DNA of 55,509 nt from positions 64,713 through 120,221 of the forward strand of contig PACG01000111.1 in NCBI GenBank assembly GCA_002699335.1, in the 5' to 3' direction. The stretch comes from Candidatus Poribacteria bacterium (GTDB lineage Bacteria; Poribacteria; WGA-4E; UBA9662). A program made the position numbers and the translations under genes. The notes below the pieces were generated by a model. That model searched no databases. It saw only the letters and a list, made by a program, of their open reading frames with translations, and was not told where the DNA came from. Every line of letters starts with the position of its first letter. Position 1 is the first letter of the stretch. Below are positions 1-7,064 of the stretch, one piece after another.

Positions 1-1
1 T

Positions 2-329
2 TCGTTGGCACTAGAGTTCGAAGAAACACACCATCATGGATCTGAACAACTTCTAGACCTGAATATGAGCGCTCGAATTATGCGCTTCAGTTGAATCCCT
101 ACTACTTATTGCCTGAATCATGCAGCGGAGGATGCTCCATCTGGACTCTGGTTGAGGAACTGGGGATGCCACTATGACGTTTACAGGACAGCAGTTCGGC
201 TTCAGTCTACTGCGGAAGAATGGTATTGTCGGCGAGTTACAGTGGCATCCTGTTCGGCAAGATCCACAAATGGTTGCAGACGCTGTTGATCAGGCTCTCG
301 ATATCCTGGGAAACAATACCTGTCGCTAA
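2..329 (+). pseudogene. Decayed gene fragment, C-terminal part of an unknown protein
   Basis: Three reading frames each carry protein-like sequence in turn. Bases 2-112 read LALEFEETHHHGSEQLLDLN and end at TGA. A second frame then gives NPYYLLPESCSGG and LVEELGMPL up to a TGA near 174. A third frame, opening at ATG 174, gives 51 residues including GIVGELQWHPVRQDP and a normal-looking end at TAA 327-329. The simplest reading is one gene broken by two frameshifts and cut by the window edge. I do not recognise the family. The alternative is a true 51-residue gene at 174-329, but no good ribosome binding site precedes it. Confidence 0.35.
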
Positions 330-394
330 TCCCGGTTGCCATTTCTATCAGCAATCGGTTTTTGACTTTGAGAATTATTGAGTCGATCTCTTCA

Positions 395-416
395 TTAATT
401 ACCCCTAAGTAATTAA
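395..416. promoter_or_regulatory. 8-bp inverted repeat just upstream of the WD40 gene
   Basis: TTAATTAC at 395-402 is exactly complementary to GTAATTAA at 409-416, with a 6-base spacer. It ends a few bases before the purine-rich ribosome binding site (AGGAAG, about 421-426) of the gene at 432. It could be an operator or a small leader hairpin. No convincing -35/-10 pair was found beside it. Confidence 0.4.
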
Positions 417-431
417 AGTAAGGAAGTTTTT

Positions 432-2828
432 ATGACATCTTGGTTGACAGACAGATTTCGGCGGCAGATTTTCTGTTTCTCCTATCTCATTCTTGGATTG
501 ATTTTGCCACTGGTGGTTGTCGCCCAGCAACACCATCCCAAAGCCTTGCCAACTATTGCCTTATCAGGGCACGATGGATGGGTGACGTCTATCGATCACT
601 CGCCCGACGGTCGATTTTTAGTTTCTGGTTCGAGTGATAAGACAGTCAAAGTCTGGTCAATAGAGGATAAAAAAGAGATTGCAACTTTTATTGGCCATAC
701 GCAGATGGTCAATGCGGTCGAGTTTGCGCCCAACGGTGAGTTGATAGCTTCTGCCTCAAGCGACGCCACGGTCCGTTTGTGGTCCTTACCTCGACAGCAG
801 GAAGTCGACACTATTCAGGCACACAAGTATGGGATCAACGATGTTACTTTCTCACCAGACGGAAAATTGTTGGCCACTGCGTCCAGAGACTATACCGTCA
901 AACTATGGTCTGTCGAAACCCTGGAGTTGATTGCAGAATTAGACCGACAACAAAACTTGATGCAATCAATCGAGTTTTCGCCTGATGGAAAGCAGTTAGC
1001 TACTGGTTCAGATAGTAGCCGCTTATGGAATGTCGAAGATTTTCGTCAGATCGCCGCTTGGAATACGACTGAGGGCTGGATCTGGTCGATCGATTTTTCA
1101 CCCAGTGGAGAGATGATTCTGACAGCCCAGAGCAGTGGGCAAATCAGATTATGGAACACCGCCGACCGCAAGGAGATCAAGTCACTGGTTGGACACCAAT
1201 CTGACGTTTCAGAAGCTAAATTCTCACCCGACGGTCTGTTGATAGCTTCTGCTTCACGAGAGATTAGACTCTGGTCGGTCGTCGGGATGGCACCTATAAC
1301 ACGATTGAAGGACGGCGAAAACTACGTTCACACTGTCGATTTTGCACCTAATGGCCTTTCGATCGCTACGGGCATGCATAATCGAACTATTTTGATTTGG
1401 GATATTCGCCCTTACTTGGATCCAACGATTGTGCAGGCAGAAGTGGTCGAAGCAACTTTTGAAGAGGTCATCGTCGATCTCAATGTTGAAAACTCCTTAA
1501 ACCTGTACGGGTTTCAGTTCGATCTCAAATTCGATCCTGAAATCCTGATTGCCAAGCAGGTTCAAGAAGGCAACTTTCTAAAGAAGGCCGGTGACAACAC
1601 CTACTGGATGCCTGGCGTGATCAATAATGAAACAGGGACGATCCATGATATTCTGAGTATACGCTTAGTTCCAGGTGAAGTAGTAGGGCAAGGGAACTTA
1701 GCTCGCTTGATTTTTGCCCCCAAACAGACCTTAGACAACCATATCGAATTTACCCGTTTCCAGTTATCGAACGCTAAAAGTGAATCCATAGTCACCTACG
1801 TCAACGGCATAGAAGTAAAAATGCCGATCCGAGTCTCAGCGGATATTTTTGTCAATGCCTGGACAGAAGGCTCTAATGTTTTAGCTGAAGTCCAACTTGG
1901 TTTCCCCGTCAATGTTCACGGCTTTCAGGTTGATCTCAACTACCCGCCTGCACTAGAACTCTTACCTGTCAGCAATCAATCCTTAAAATTTGATCTGAAC
2001 AAAGTTCGTGGGATTACAGAGAACACACTGTTTAAGTTTCACATCTATCAAGGCGGAAAACTTAAGTTCACGCTGTCAGATGGATTGCTCAATGGCCCCT
2101 TAGAAACGACGGCTCTACCCATCCTCTATTCCAAGCAGATCGAGATTACGTCTTCACCAACTTGGGATATCAATCGGGACTATACAGTGGATCTATTTGA
2201 TCTGGTGATTCTCGCCAATCATTTAGGACTGCCGATTTCAGGCAACCCGAGACCCAATCCCGATGTGAATCGAGACGGGCGAGTAGATCTATTTGATTTC
2301 GTGAAAGTTGGTGCCAACTTCAACCAAACTTATTCACCGAATCCAAGGGAGACTGTAGCCGCACCAACTACTGTTGCAAAACTCTCCGTCGACCTCGGTC
2401 TGGTCACATCCAACTTAAGACAGATAGCAGTTGAGTTGGAAAGACATCCAATGGCGAATCGATTAGACTTTTCACAGACGAGGCAACTGCTTGCCAGCCT
2501 GATTTCCCCGATGGAAACAATTCTCTATCCCAATTATCCAAACCCGTTTAATCCTGAAACTTGGCTTCCCTTTCAACTAGCACAAGACGCAGGTGTTCGA
2601 ATCGTGATCTACAACGTTGAAGGGTCTCGAGTTCGTCAACTGGATATAGGTCGGTGTCCCGCTGGCCTATATCTGACTAAAGATCGAGCTGCTTATTGGG
2701 ATGGTAAAAACGATCAAGGCGAAGGTCTATCGAGCGGGATATATTACTACCAACTGCTGGAGACGCCAACCAGTAGGGCCAATTCATCAGAGATTACCCC
2801 AGTACAAACCATGATTTTACTGAAATAG
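432..2828 (+). CDS. Secreted WD40 / cohesin-like / dockerin protein with FlgD-like C-terminal tail
   Basis: A signal peptide (about residues 1-32, ending ...VVVAQQ) suggests export. Residues about 38-330 form seven WD40 blades with repeated HxxxVxxxxFSPDG and LWS/LWN motifs, the usual protein-binding propeller. Two cohesin-like beta-sandwich domains follow (about 335-470 and 473-575; NLYGFQFDLKFDPE and NVHGFQVDLNYPP). A dockerin-type pair of EF-hand-like repeats (DINRDYTVDLFD, DVNRDGRVDLFD) lies near 577-640. The last 100 residues start with YPNYPNPFNPETW and end ...GIYYYQLL...MILLK, the FlgD-Ig/sorting-type tail frequent in Poribacteria and FCB bacteria. Start ATG has AGGAAG in front. The second protein with this tail lies at 7065-9329. 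Having both cohesin and dockerin modules is not evidence of a cellulosome; a cell-surface scaffold or adhesion role is inferred. Confidence 0.85.
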   Translation: MTSWLTDRFRRQIFCFSYLILGLILPLVVVAQQHHPKALPTIALSGHDGWVTSIDHSPDGRFLVSGSSDKTVKVWSIEDKKEIATFIGHTQMVNAVEFAPNGELIASASSDATVRLWSLPRQQEVDTIQAHKYGINDVTFSPDGKLLATASRDYTVKLWSVETLELIAELDRQQNLMQSIEFSPDGKQLATGSDSSRLWNVEDFRQIAAWNTTEGWIWSIDFSPSGEMILTAQSSGQIRLWNTADRKEIKSLVGHQSDVSEAKFSPDGLLIASASREIRLWSVVGMAPITRLKDGENYVHTVDFAPNGLSIATGMHNRTILIWDIRPYLDPTIVQAEVVEATFEEVIVDLNVENSLNLYGFQFDLKFDPEILIAKQVQEGNFLKKAGDNTYWMPGVINNETGTIHDILSIRLVPGEVVGQGNLARLIFAPKQTLDNHIEFTRFQLSNAKSESIVTYVNGIEVKMPIRVSADIFVNAWTEGSNVLAEVQLGFPVNVHGFQVDLNYPPALELLPVSNQSLKFDLNKVRGITENTLFKFHIYQGGKLKFTLSDGLLNGPLETTALPILYSKQIEITSSPTWDINRDYTVDLFDLVILANHLGLPISGNPRPNPDVNRDGRVDLFDFVKVGANFNQTYSPNPRETVAAPTTVAKLSVDLGLVTSNLRQIAVELERHPMANRLDFSQTRQLLASLISPMETILYPNYPNPFNPETWLPFQLAQDAGVRIVIYNVEGSRVRQLDIGRCPAGLYLTKDRAAYWDGKNDQGEGLSSGIYYYQLLETPTSRANSSEITPVQTMILLK

Positions 2829-2952
2829 TAGATCCAGCTAAGGTTAATCTTCAGGTCCAGAGAAATTCTGGGACGAGAAATCTAAAGTGTAGACGTAACT
2901 AATTTGGCCAATATTAGCAATACTTGGATTCGAAAACCAAGCGCAGATGTGC

Positions 2953-2958
2953 TATAAT
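2953..2958 (+). promoter_or_regulatory. Extended -10 promoter for the CBS-domain gene
   Basis: TGCTATAAT at 2950-2958 is an extended -10 element (TGn plus the full TATAAT consensus). A weak -35 (TTCGAA) lies 18 bases upstream. Transcription would start near 2965, about 50 bases before the TTG start at 3016. Confidence 0.55.
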
Positions 2959-3015
2959 CGCCGCTAGATTTGTCAACAGCAATTTACAGACTATCCGACG
3001 GGAGAATTCGAGAAA

Positions 3016-3924
3016 TTGAAATCTGCACCAAAAAGCAATTTCGAGAACCAGCCAAGTAAATCGAACGCGCTCGTAACTTATAATCAGCCATCTCCTCCGG
3101 TTGAATCTCAACCTAAAAAGGAGGGAATGTTCGGACGACGAAAGAAGAAAGAGGCGAGTAATTTAGTCTCAAGAGAGCAAGTCAAAGAATTGCTGTTTCA
3201 GTCGATCAATGACCTACCCGAGCAGGAAGCCCGGATGTTGCGCGGTATTTTTTCTTTGTCGGCCACCACGGTTCGGGAATTGATGGTCCCGTTATCCGAG
3301 TTAATGGCCGCTCATGTCACAACTCCGACTGAGCAAGTCAAGTTGATGGTCAAAGACACCAATTATCAATATCTGCCAGTTTATGAACAACGCATTGACC
3401 GCTTAACCGGCATCGTTAGTATAACCGACATTCTCTATGCTCCCAGTGAAGAGACCGAACTAACAAGCTTCATCCGCCCAGCCTACTACGTTCCTGAAAC
3501 CAAATTAGCCAGTGAATTACTCGAAGATCTCCGGGCGGCTGAAAATCCAGTGGCCATTATTATTGATGAACACGGTGGTTGTGTCGGTTTCATCAGCTTT
3601 TACGATGTTGTGGAGTTAATTGTCGGCAACATCATCCATACCCAACATCGTCACAATTTGCAGGTCGAAGCCTTGGGCAATGGGACCTGGGTGATTGATG
3701 CCAGAGCACCAATCGATATTGTCAATATACAACTCAACGTTCAGATTCCGAAAGATCGCTGTGACACGATCGGTGGCTTCATCCTAAAACTTCTTGGTGA
3801 ATTGCCAGCACAAGGCGTTAAAATCGGCTTTGACGGGATTGAGTTTGAAGTCGAGGAAGTTTTTAGCTACGGGATTACTGTTCTACACGCTAGAAAGCCA
3901 GCCTTGCCAGCCACCACGAAGTAA
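3016..3924 (+). CDS. CBS-pair / CorC-HlyC domain protein (soluble CorC-like)
   Basis: 302 residues from a TTG start preceded by GGGAG. The N-terminus (1-55) is basic and low-complexity (GRRKKKEA). A CBS pair spans about 85-210: VRELMVPLSEL opens CBS1, with YQYLPVYEQRIDRLTGIVSITDIL, and AIIIDEHGGCVGFISFYDVVELIVG closes CBS2. The C-terminal 80 residues match the transporter-associated CorC_HlyC domain (DTIGGFILKLLGELP). There is no DUF21 membrane domain, so it resembles soluble CorC/YbeX rather than full-length HlyC/CNNM proteins; proteins of this kind are linked to Mg/Co efflux and adenosyl-ligand sensing. It is followed within 13 bases by a tiny membrane protein and then a solute-binding protein, suggesting one transcript. 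Confidence 0.85.
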   Translation: MKSAPKSNFENQPSKSNALVTYNQPSPPVESQPKKEGMFGRRKKKEASNLVSREQVKELLFQSINDLPEQEARMLRGIFSLSATTVRELMVPLSELMAAHVTTPTEQVKLMVKDTNYQYLPVYEQRIDRLTGIVSITDILYAPSEETELTSFIRPAYYVPETKLASELLEDLRAAENPVAIIIDEHGGCVGFISFYDVVELIVGNIIHTQHRHNLQVEALGNGTWVIDARAPIDIVNIQLNVQIPKDRCDTIGGFILKLLGELPAQGVKIGFDGIEFEVEEVFSYGITVLHARKPALPATTK

Positions 3925-3937
3925 AAACCCAAAAACT

Positions 3938-4060
3938 ATGATGTTGCGTCGCCATAATCGTCGTGTTCCTGGCTGGGGGCGCGTAATCTGGTACGTAATT
4001 TTACTGATTGCTATTGTGGTGGCAATGTGGAAGATGCCCTCCATCACCAAGCATTTCTAA
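3938..4060 (+). CDS. Small single-span membrane protein (40 residues)
   Basis: The reading frame is open further upstream, but that part overlaps the CBS gene. The ATG at 3938 gives a compact product: an Arg-rich N-terminus (MMLRRHNRRVPGWGR), one hydrophobic helix (VIWYVILLIAIVVAMW, about 16-31) and a short basic tail. The positive N-terminus predicts N-in orientation. It lies 13 bases after the CorC-like gene and 42 before the solute-binding protein. No clear Shine-Dalgarno is visible, so translation may be coupled to the upstream stop. Function unknown; partnership with the soluble CBS protein is a guess from position. Confidence 0.5.
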   Translation: MMLRRHNRRVPGWGRVIWYVILLIAIVVAMWKMPSITKHF

Positions 4061-4102
4061 GTATAGGCGTTCCAAACGCACAATTCAAGGGGATTAGATT
4101 CG

Positions 4103-5458
4103 ATGTTATGCTGTTTTCGACCGGCCGTTCAACTGGCATCTGTATTTTACCTTAGTTTTTTTCTATTTGTGACCAGCCTTTGTTGGGCAACGGATGATAA
4201 GCTGGTCATTATTTCGCCCCACTGGGAAGGGATCGAAGAGGAATTCACCCGAGGATTCAAAACCTGGTATCAATCTCGGACTGGACGCCAGGTCGAATTA
4301 GAATGGTTGGACCAGGGTGGTACCTCTTCTGATATGCGGTTTATTGAAGCAGAATTCAGGCGATTGGTAGACGGTATCAACATTGATCTATTGTTTGGCG
4401 GAGGAACAGACGCTTTTATTAAACTGGCGGAAAAGGGGCTTTTAGAATCCTATAAACTACCGGATGAACAATTAAAGCAGATCCCCAAAGATATGTATGG
4501 AATACCTGTCTACGATAGCCAGTACAGATGGTATGGGGCTGCTTTATCTAGCTTTGGTATTATGCACAACGAAGTTCTGCGGTCACGGCTTAAATTGCCT
4601 ACAGTCCATCAATGGAAAGATTTGACCAACCCGAAATTGATTGGTCGAGTCGGTGGGGCGGATCCTCGAGAGAGTGGTAGTGCCCACATGATCTATGAAA
4701 TTATCCTGCAGGGATATGGATGGGAAGAGGGATTTTCCATTCTAACTCAGCTGGGAGCCAACGTACGTGGGTTTTCAGCCGGTTCAAATGCAATTCCCAA
4801 AGATGTAGTAGCAGGCCAAGTCATCTATGGTATGGCGATTGACTTCTACGCTTACGGTGCGATCGCGCAACAGGATGATCCCAATAAGATTCAGTTTACT
4901 CTGCCACCGGATGCAACTGTAATTGCGCCCGATTCGATTGCAATTCTAAAAGGTGCTCCTAACCGGGCAGTGGCTAAAAAGTTTGTCACTTACGTTCTGT
5001 CGAAAGAGGCACAAAAATTGTGGGTTCTTCGTGATTCCGACCCGGAGGGACCCAAGCGTAAAGGTGGTCTGAATCGAGCTAGTGTTCTGCCTGCACTTTA
5101 CGACGAACTTGGTGACCGATCAGTGGTTGACAATCCTTTTAAAAGCAACCTATCGCCGATACAATATGATCCCGCCAAGGGTGGGTCACGCGCCAAAGTG
5201 TTGAACGACCTAATGGGAACGCTACTGATCGATCGGCATAAAGAGTTGGTAAAAACCTGGCGTACGATCCATAAGTCGAAGAATCAGGCCAAACGAGAGA
5301 AGGCGATTGCCATTCTTTGTGAATTGCCATTGACAGAGACTGAGGCAATCGCCTTGGAAAATCAGTTTTCAGATCCAGTCCTGCGAAACCGTAAGCTCAA
5401 AGTGTGGAGTAAATTTGCGGGTGATAAATACAAGCGAGCCAGAAACGCCTTAAAGTAG
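4103..5458 (+). CDS. ABC transporter periplasmic solute-binding protein (iron/putrescine-like type)
   Basis: 451 residues with a signal peptide (about 1-29, ...FLFVTSLCWA). The body matches the class of extracellular solute-binding proteins that includes AfuA/FbpA and thiamine or spermidine binders: DKLVIISPHWEG at the start, LLFGGGTDAFIKLAEKGLLE, GIMHNEVL, KDLTNPKLIGRVGGADP, and AKKFVTYVLSKEAQKLW. A C-terminal extension of about 90 residues (from near 365) is longer than usual and rich in Lys/Arg. The start is preceded by AAGGGG. No permease or ATPase gene lies beside it, so it is an orphan binding protein or works with a transporter encoded elsewhere. Ligand not predictable from sequence. 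Confidence 0.8.
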   Translation: MLCCFRPAVQLASVFYLSFFLFVTSLCWATDDKLVIISPHWEGIEEEFTRGFKTWYQSRTGRQVELEWLDQGGTSSDMRFIEAEFRRLVDGINIDLLFGGGTDAFIKLAEKGLLESYKLPDEQLKQIPKDMYGIPVYDSQYRWYGAALSSFGIMHNEVLRSRLKLPTVHQWKDLTNPKLIGRVGGADPRESGSAHMIYEIILQGYGWEEGFSILTQLGANVRGFSAGSNAIPKDVVAGQVIYGMAIDFYAYGAIAQQDDPNKIQFTLPPDATVIAPDSIAILKGAPNRAVAKKFVTYVLSKEAQKLWVLRDSDPEGPKRKGGLNRASVLPALYDELGDRSVVDNPFKSNLSPIQYDPAKGGSRAKVLNDLMGTLLIDRHKELVKTWRTIHKSKNQAKREKAIAILCELPLTETEAIALENQFSDPVLRNRKLKVWSKFAGDKYKRARNALK

Positions 5459-5539
5459 CTATCAGCTAAAGCCGGTGATAGTGAAAGCGGATACGTCTGT
5501 ATTGCCTCTATAGCGAGGCGGCGCAAAGGAGTCGCCCTC
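5459..5539 (+). ncRNA. Structured leader before the comF pseudogene
   Basis: Between two genes, four short stems can be drawn in sequence: CTATCA/TGATAG, GGATAC/GTATT-type with wobble pairs, GCCTC/GAGGC, and GGCG/CGCC, whose loop holds the AAAGGAG ribosome binding site of the gene starting at 5540. Sequestering the ribosome site in a loop or stem is typical of cis-regulatory RNA. It does not match a riboswitch class I can name. It could also be a terminator-like spacer without a U-tract. Confidence 0.3.
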
Positions 5540-6209
5540 ATGGCATTGCTAATACCAACCTCTTGGTTAAAGGGTCTGGTCACTTTTTGTATCCAGCCCA
5601 ATGTCGCATTTGCCAAGGTTCGTTGATCTTGGGGGCTCGGCCTTACATCTGCGACCAATGTTGGGAGCAGATTGTGTTTTGTGGAACTCAAGACACCGCA
5701 TCCAGTTGGCCGGGCTGTCGTCGGTCGAGGTTTGTTACCTTTTATCTTCCGATACTGCGTGAAGCTATCCTCCTGTTGAAGTATGAGAAAAAGCAGGTGA
5801 TGGCCAAACACTTGGCAGATCTACATCTTCAGCATCCACCATCCGACTTCAATTTTGCGGATTACGACCTCTGCGTACCAATTCCCCTGCACAAAAAAGA
5901 CAGAGACAGCGGGGCTTCAATCAAGCGGAATTAATCCTGAAGGCAGTTGCGAAAACAAGATTTCTGCCAATTCGTACAGATTTGCTGACTCGTATCAAAA
6001 ACACGACTCCGTTAAGTCAGCTGACCTCTGTAGATAAGCGCATCGGCAACATCTCTAGCGCTTTCCGACTTCGCTATCCAGAGCAGATCAAAGACCAACG
6101 GGTCCTAGTCTTTGACGACATTTTGACTACAGGCACGATCCTCAAAGAGGCGGTTCATGTTTTGGTACAGGGGAAGCCCTAATACATCGAGGTTTTGACG
6201 TTCATCTAA
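5540..6209 (+). pseudogene. comF: comF-family phosphoribosyltransferase, frameshifted
   Basis: The product would be a ComF-like protein (competence/DNA-uptake-linked, zinc ribbon plus phosphoribosyltransferase domain). Zinc-ribbon cysteines are visible (CRICQG, CDQC), then LKYEKKQVMAKHLADL and PIPLHKK, and the PRPP motif VLVFDDILTTGTIL near 6101-6142. Lesions: from ATG 5540 (good AAAGGAG) the frame is lost at a run of five T near 5583; at a run of six A near 5892-5897 it shifts again, the next frame continuing RQRQRGFNQAEL and TRIKNTTPLSQLTS; and an in-frame TAA (6180-6182) splits VLVQGKP from YIEVLTF. Two homopolymer shifts could be assembly errors, but the nonsense codon points to decay. 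The 200 bases after it are remnant-like. Confidence 0.75.
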
Positions 6210-6413
6210 GACCTCGCCGACCAAGGTTGGACTCCTCATGCTACTAAGCTAGATCCAGCTGTTAGCCATGCCCTCAACTAGATTGGGGAAAGCGGTACCC
6301 ATTAGGAGTTAAGGTATGAGCTGTTTCGCTAACCTTGTCTCGACCCAACCGGAGAAAGCCTGATTGGGGGTAGTGCCTTCGATCTGTTCGGGGGAATTCC
6401 AGGTTTGATTAAC

Positions 6414-7049
6414 CTAAGTAACAGCTACTCTATAAAGAGTATGCTGAAAGACCACTACCGACTTCCTAACCACATCTAACCGTATCTTGATCTCGTAGTC
6501 GCTAAACCAGTCAAGGTGTCCGGTAAAGACGTCCCCAGTACGGGTGACCAAGGTCATCATCCGTTTTTCCTTAAAACAGCGGACTAACATCTCCTCGTCA
6601 ATTTCGTAACGCTCCCTTTTCTGGCGAGCCGGCCCCAGCGCCAGCTGCTGGATACTTGTATCGGTTTGGATGTTGGGTTCGATTTCAAATCGATCCTCAA
6701 CCTTGTACATATACTTCAGGTTAATCTTTTCCACCCGTAGTCTTTCTTCTTTTGCGACTAGCAGATCGAGGATGTAAGTATAGCCACGTAAGATTCGTCC
6801 TTCGGCAACTCGTAAGGAGGGGGTCGCGGATAAGCCGTAAAGGCCGAAGACCATTGGTGTTTTGTACTGGATCTGCTTTTTAATATAGGCTGGACCGAAC
6901 CCCTCAGCACGCATCTGTTTCAGTTGTCCAGCAGGTCGGTGTTGAATCGCAGATCTTCTCTTTTTAGAACTGGGTCTTTCTGGTTTTTCTAGTTGTATTT
7001 GTTCGGCATTTTGGTCGCTTCGCCAAGCCAATACTTTTCCCTTTTGCAT
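6414..7049 (-). CDS. Protein with C-terminal Hfq/Sm-like domain
   Basis: 211 residues. The C-terminal third (about 145-211) resembles Hfq in layout: EEMLVRCFKEKRMMTLVTRTGDVFTGHLDWFSDYEIKIRL matches the Sm1 pattern (helix, strand, LxxG, GxhxxFDxxxhxL), and SVVVFQHTLYRVAV matches Sm2, where Hfq has VYKHAISTV. The middle (about 60-130; YIKKQIQYKTPMVFGLYG, LRGYTYILDLLVAK, INLKYMYKVE) has a similar rhythm and may be a second, degenerate Sm fold. The N-terminus is basic and probably disordered. A role in RNA binding is inferred. It starts 15 bases after the stop of the upstream dockerin protein (7065-9329), with AGGGGA in front, so the two are likely co-transcribed. An ordinary Hfq is only 70-100 residues, so this is an unusual long form if correct. 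Confidence 0.6.
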   Translation of the reverse strand: MQKGKVLAWRSDQNAEQIQLEKPERPSSKKRRSAIQHRPAGQLKQMRAEGFGPAYIKKQIQYKTPMVFGLYGLSATPSLRVAEGRILRGYTYILDLLVAKEERLRVEKINLKYMYKVEDRFEIEPNIQTDTSIQQLALGPARQKRERYEIDEEMLVRCFKEKRMMTLVTRTGDVFTGHLDWFSDYEIKIRLDVVRKSVVVFQHTLYRVAVT

Positions 7050-7064
7050 CGTACGTCCCCTGGT

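Noticed and set aside
432..2828. Cellulosome scaffold
   Set aside because: Cohesin- and dockerin-like modules occur in many non-cellulolytic bacteria; no glycoside hydrolase with a dockerin lies in the window.
5362..5811. 149-codon minus-strand open frame across the solute-binding gene end and comF
   Set aside because: It is antisense to recognisable plus-strand protein sequence and has no homology-like motif or ribosome site.
6210..6413. Continuation of a gene after comF (DPTGESLIGGSAFDLFGG)
   Set aside because: Protein-like phrases appear but are cut by several stops and match nothing I know; too weak to list as a feature.
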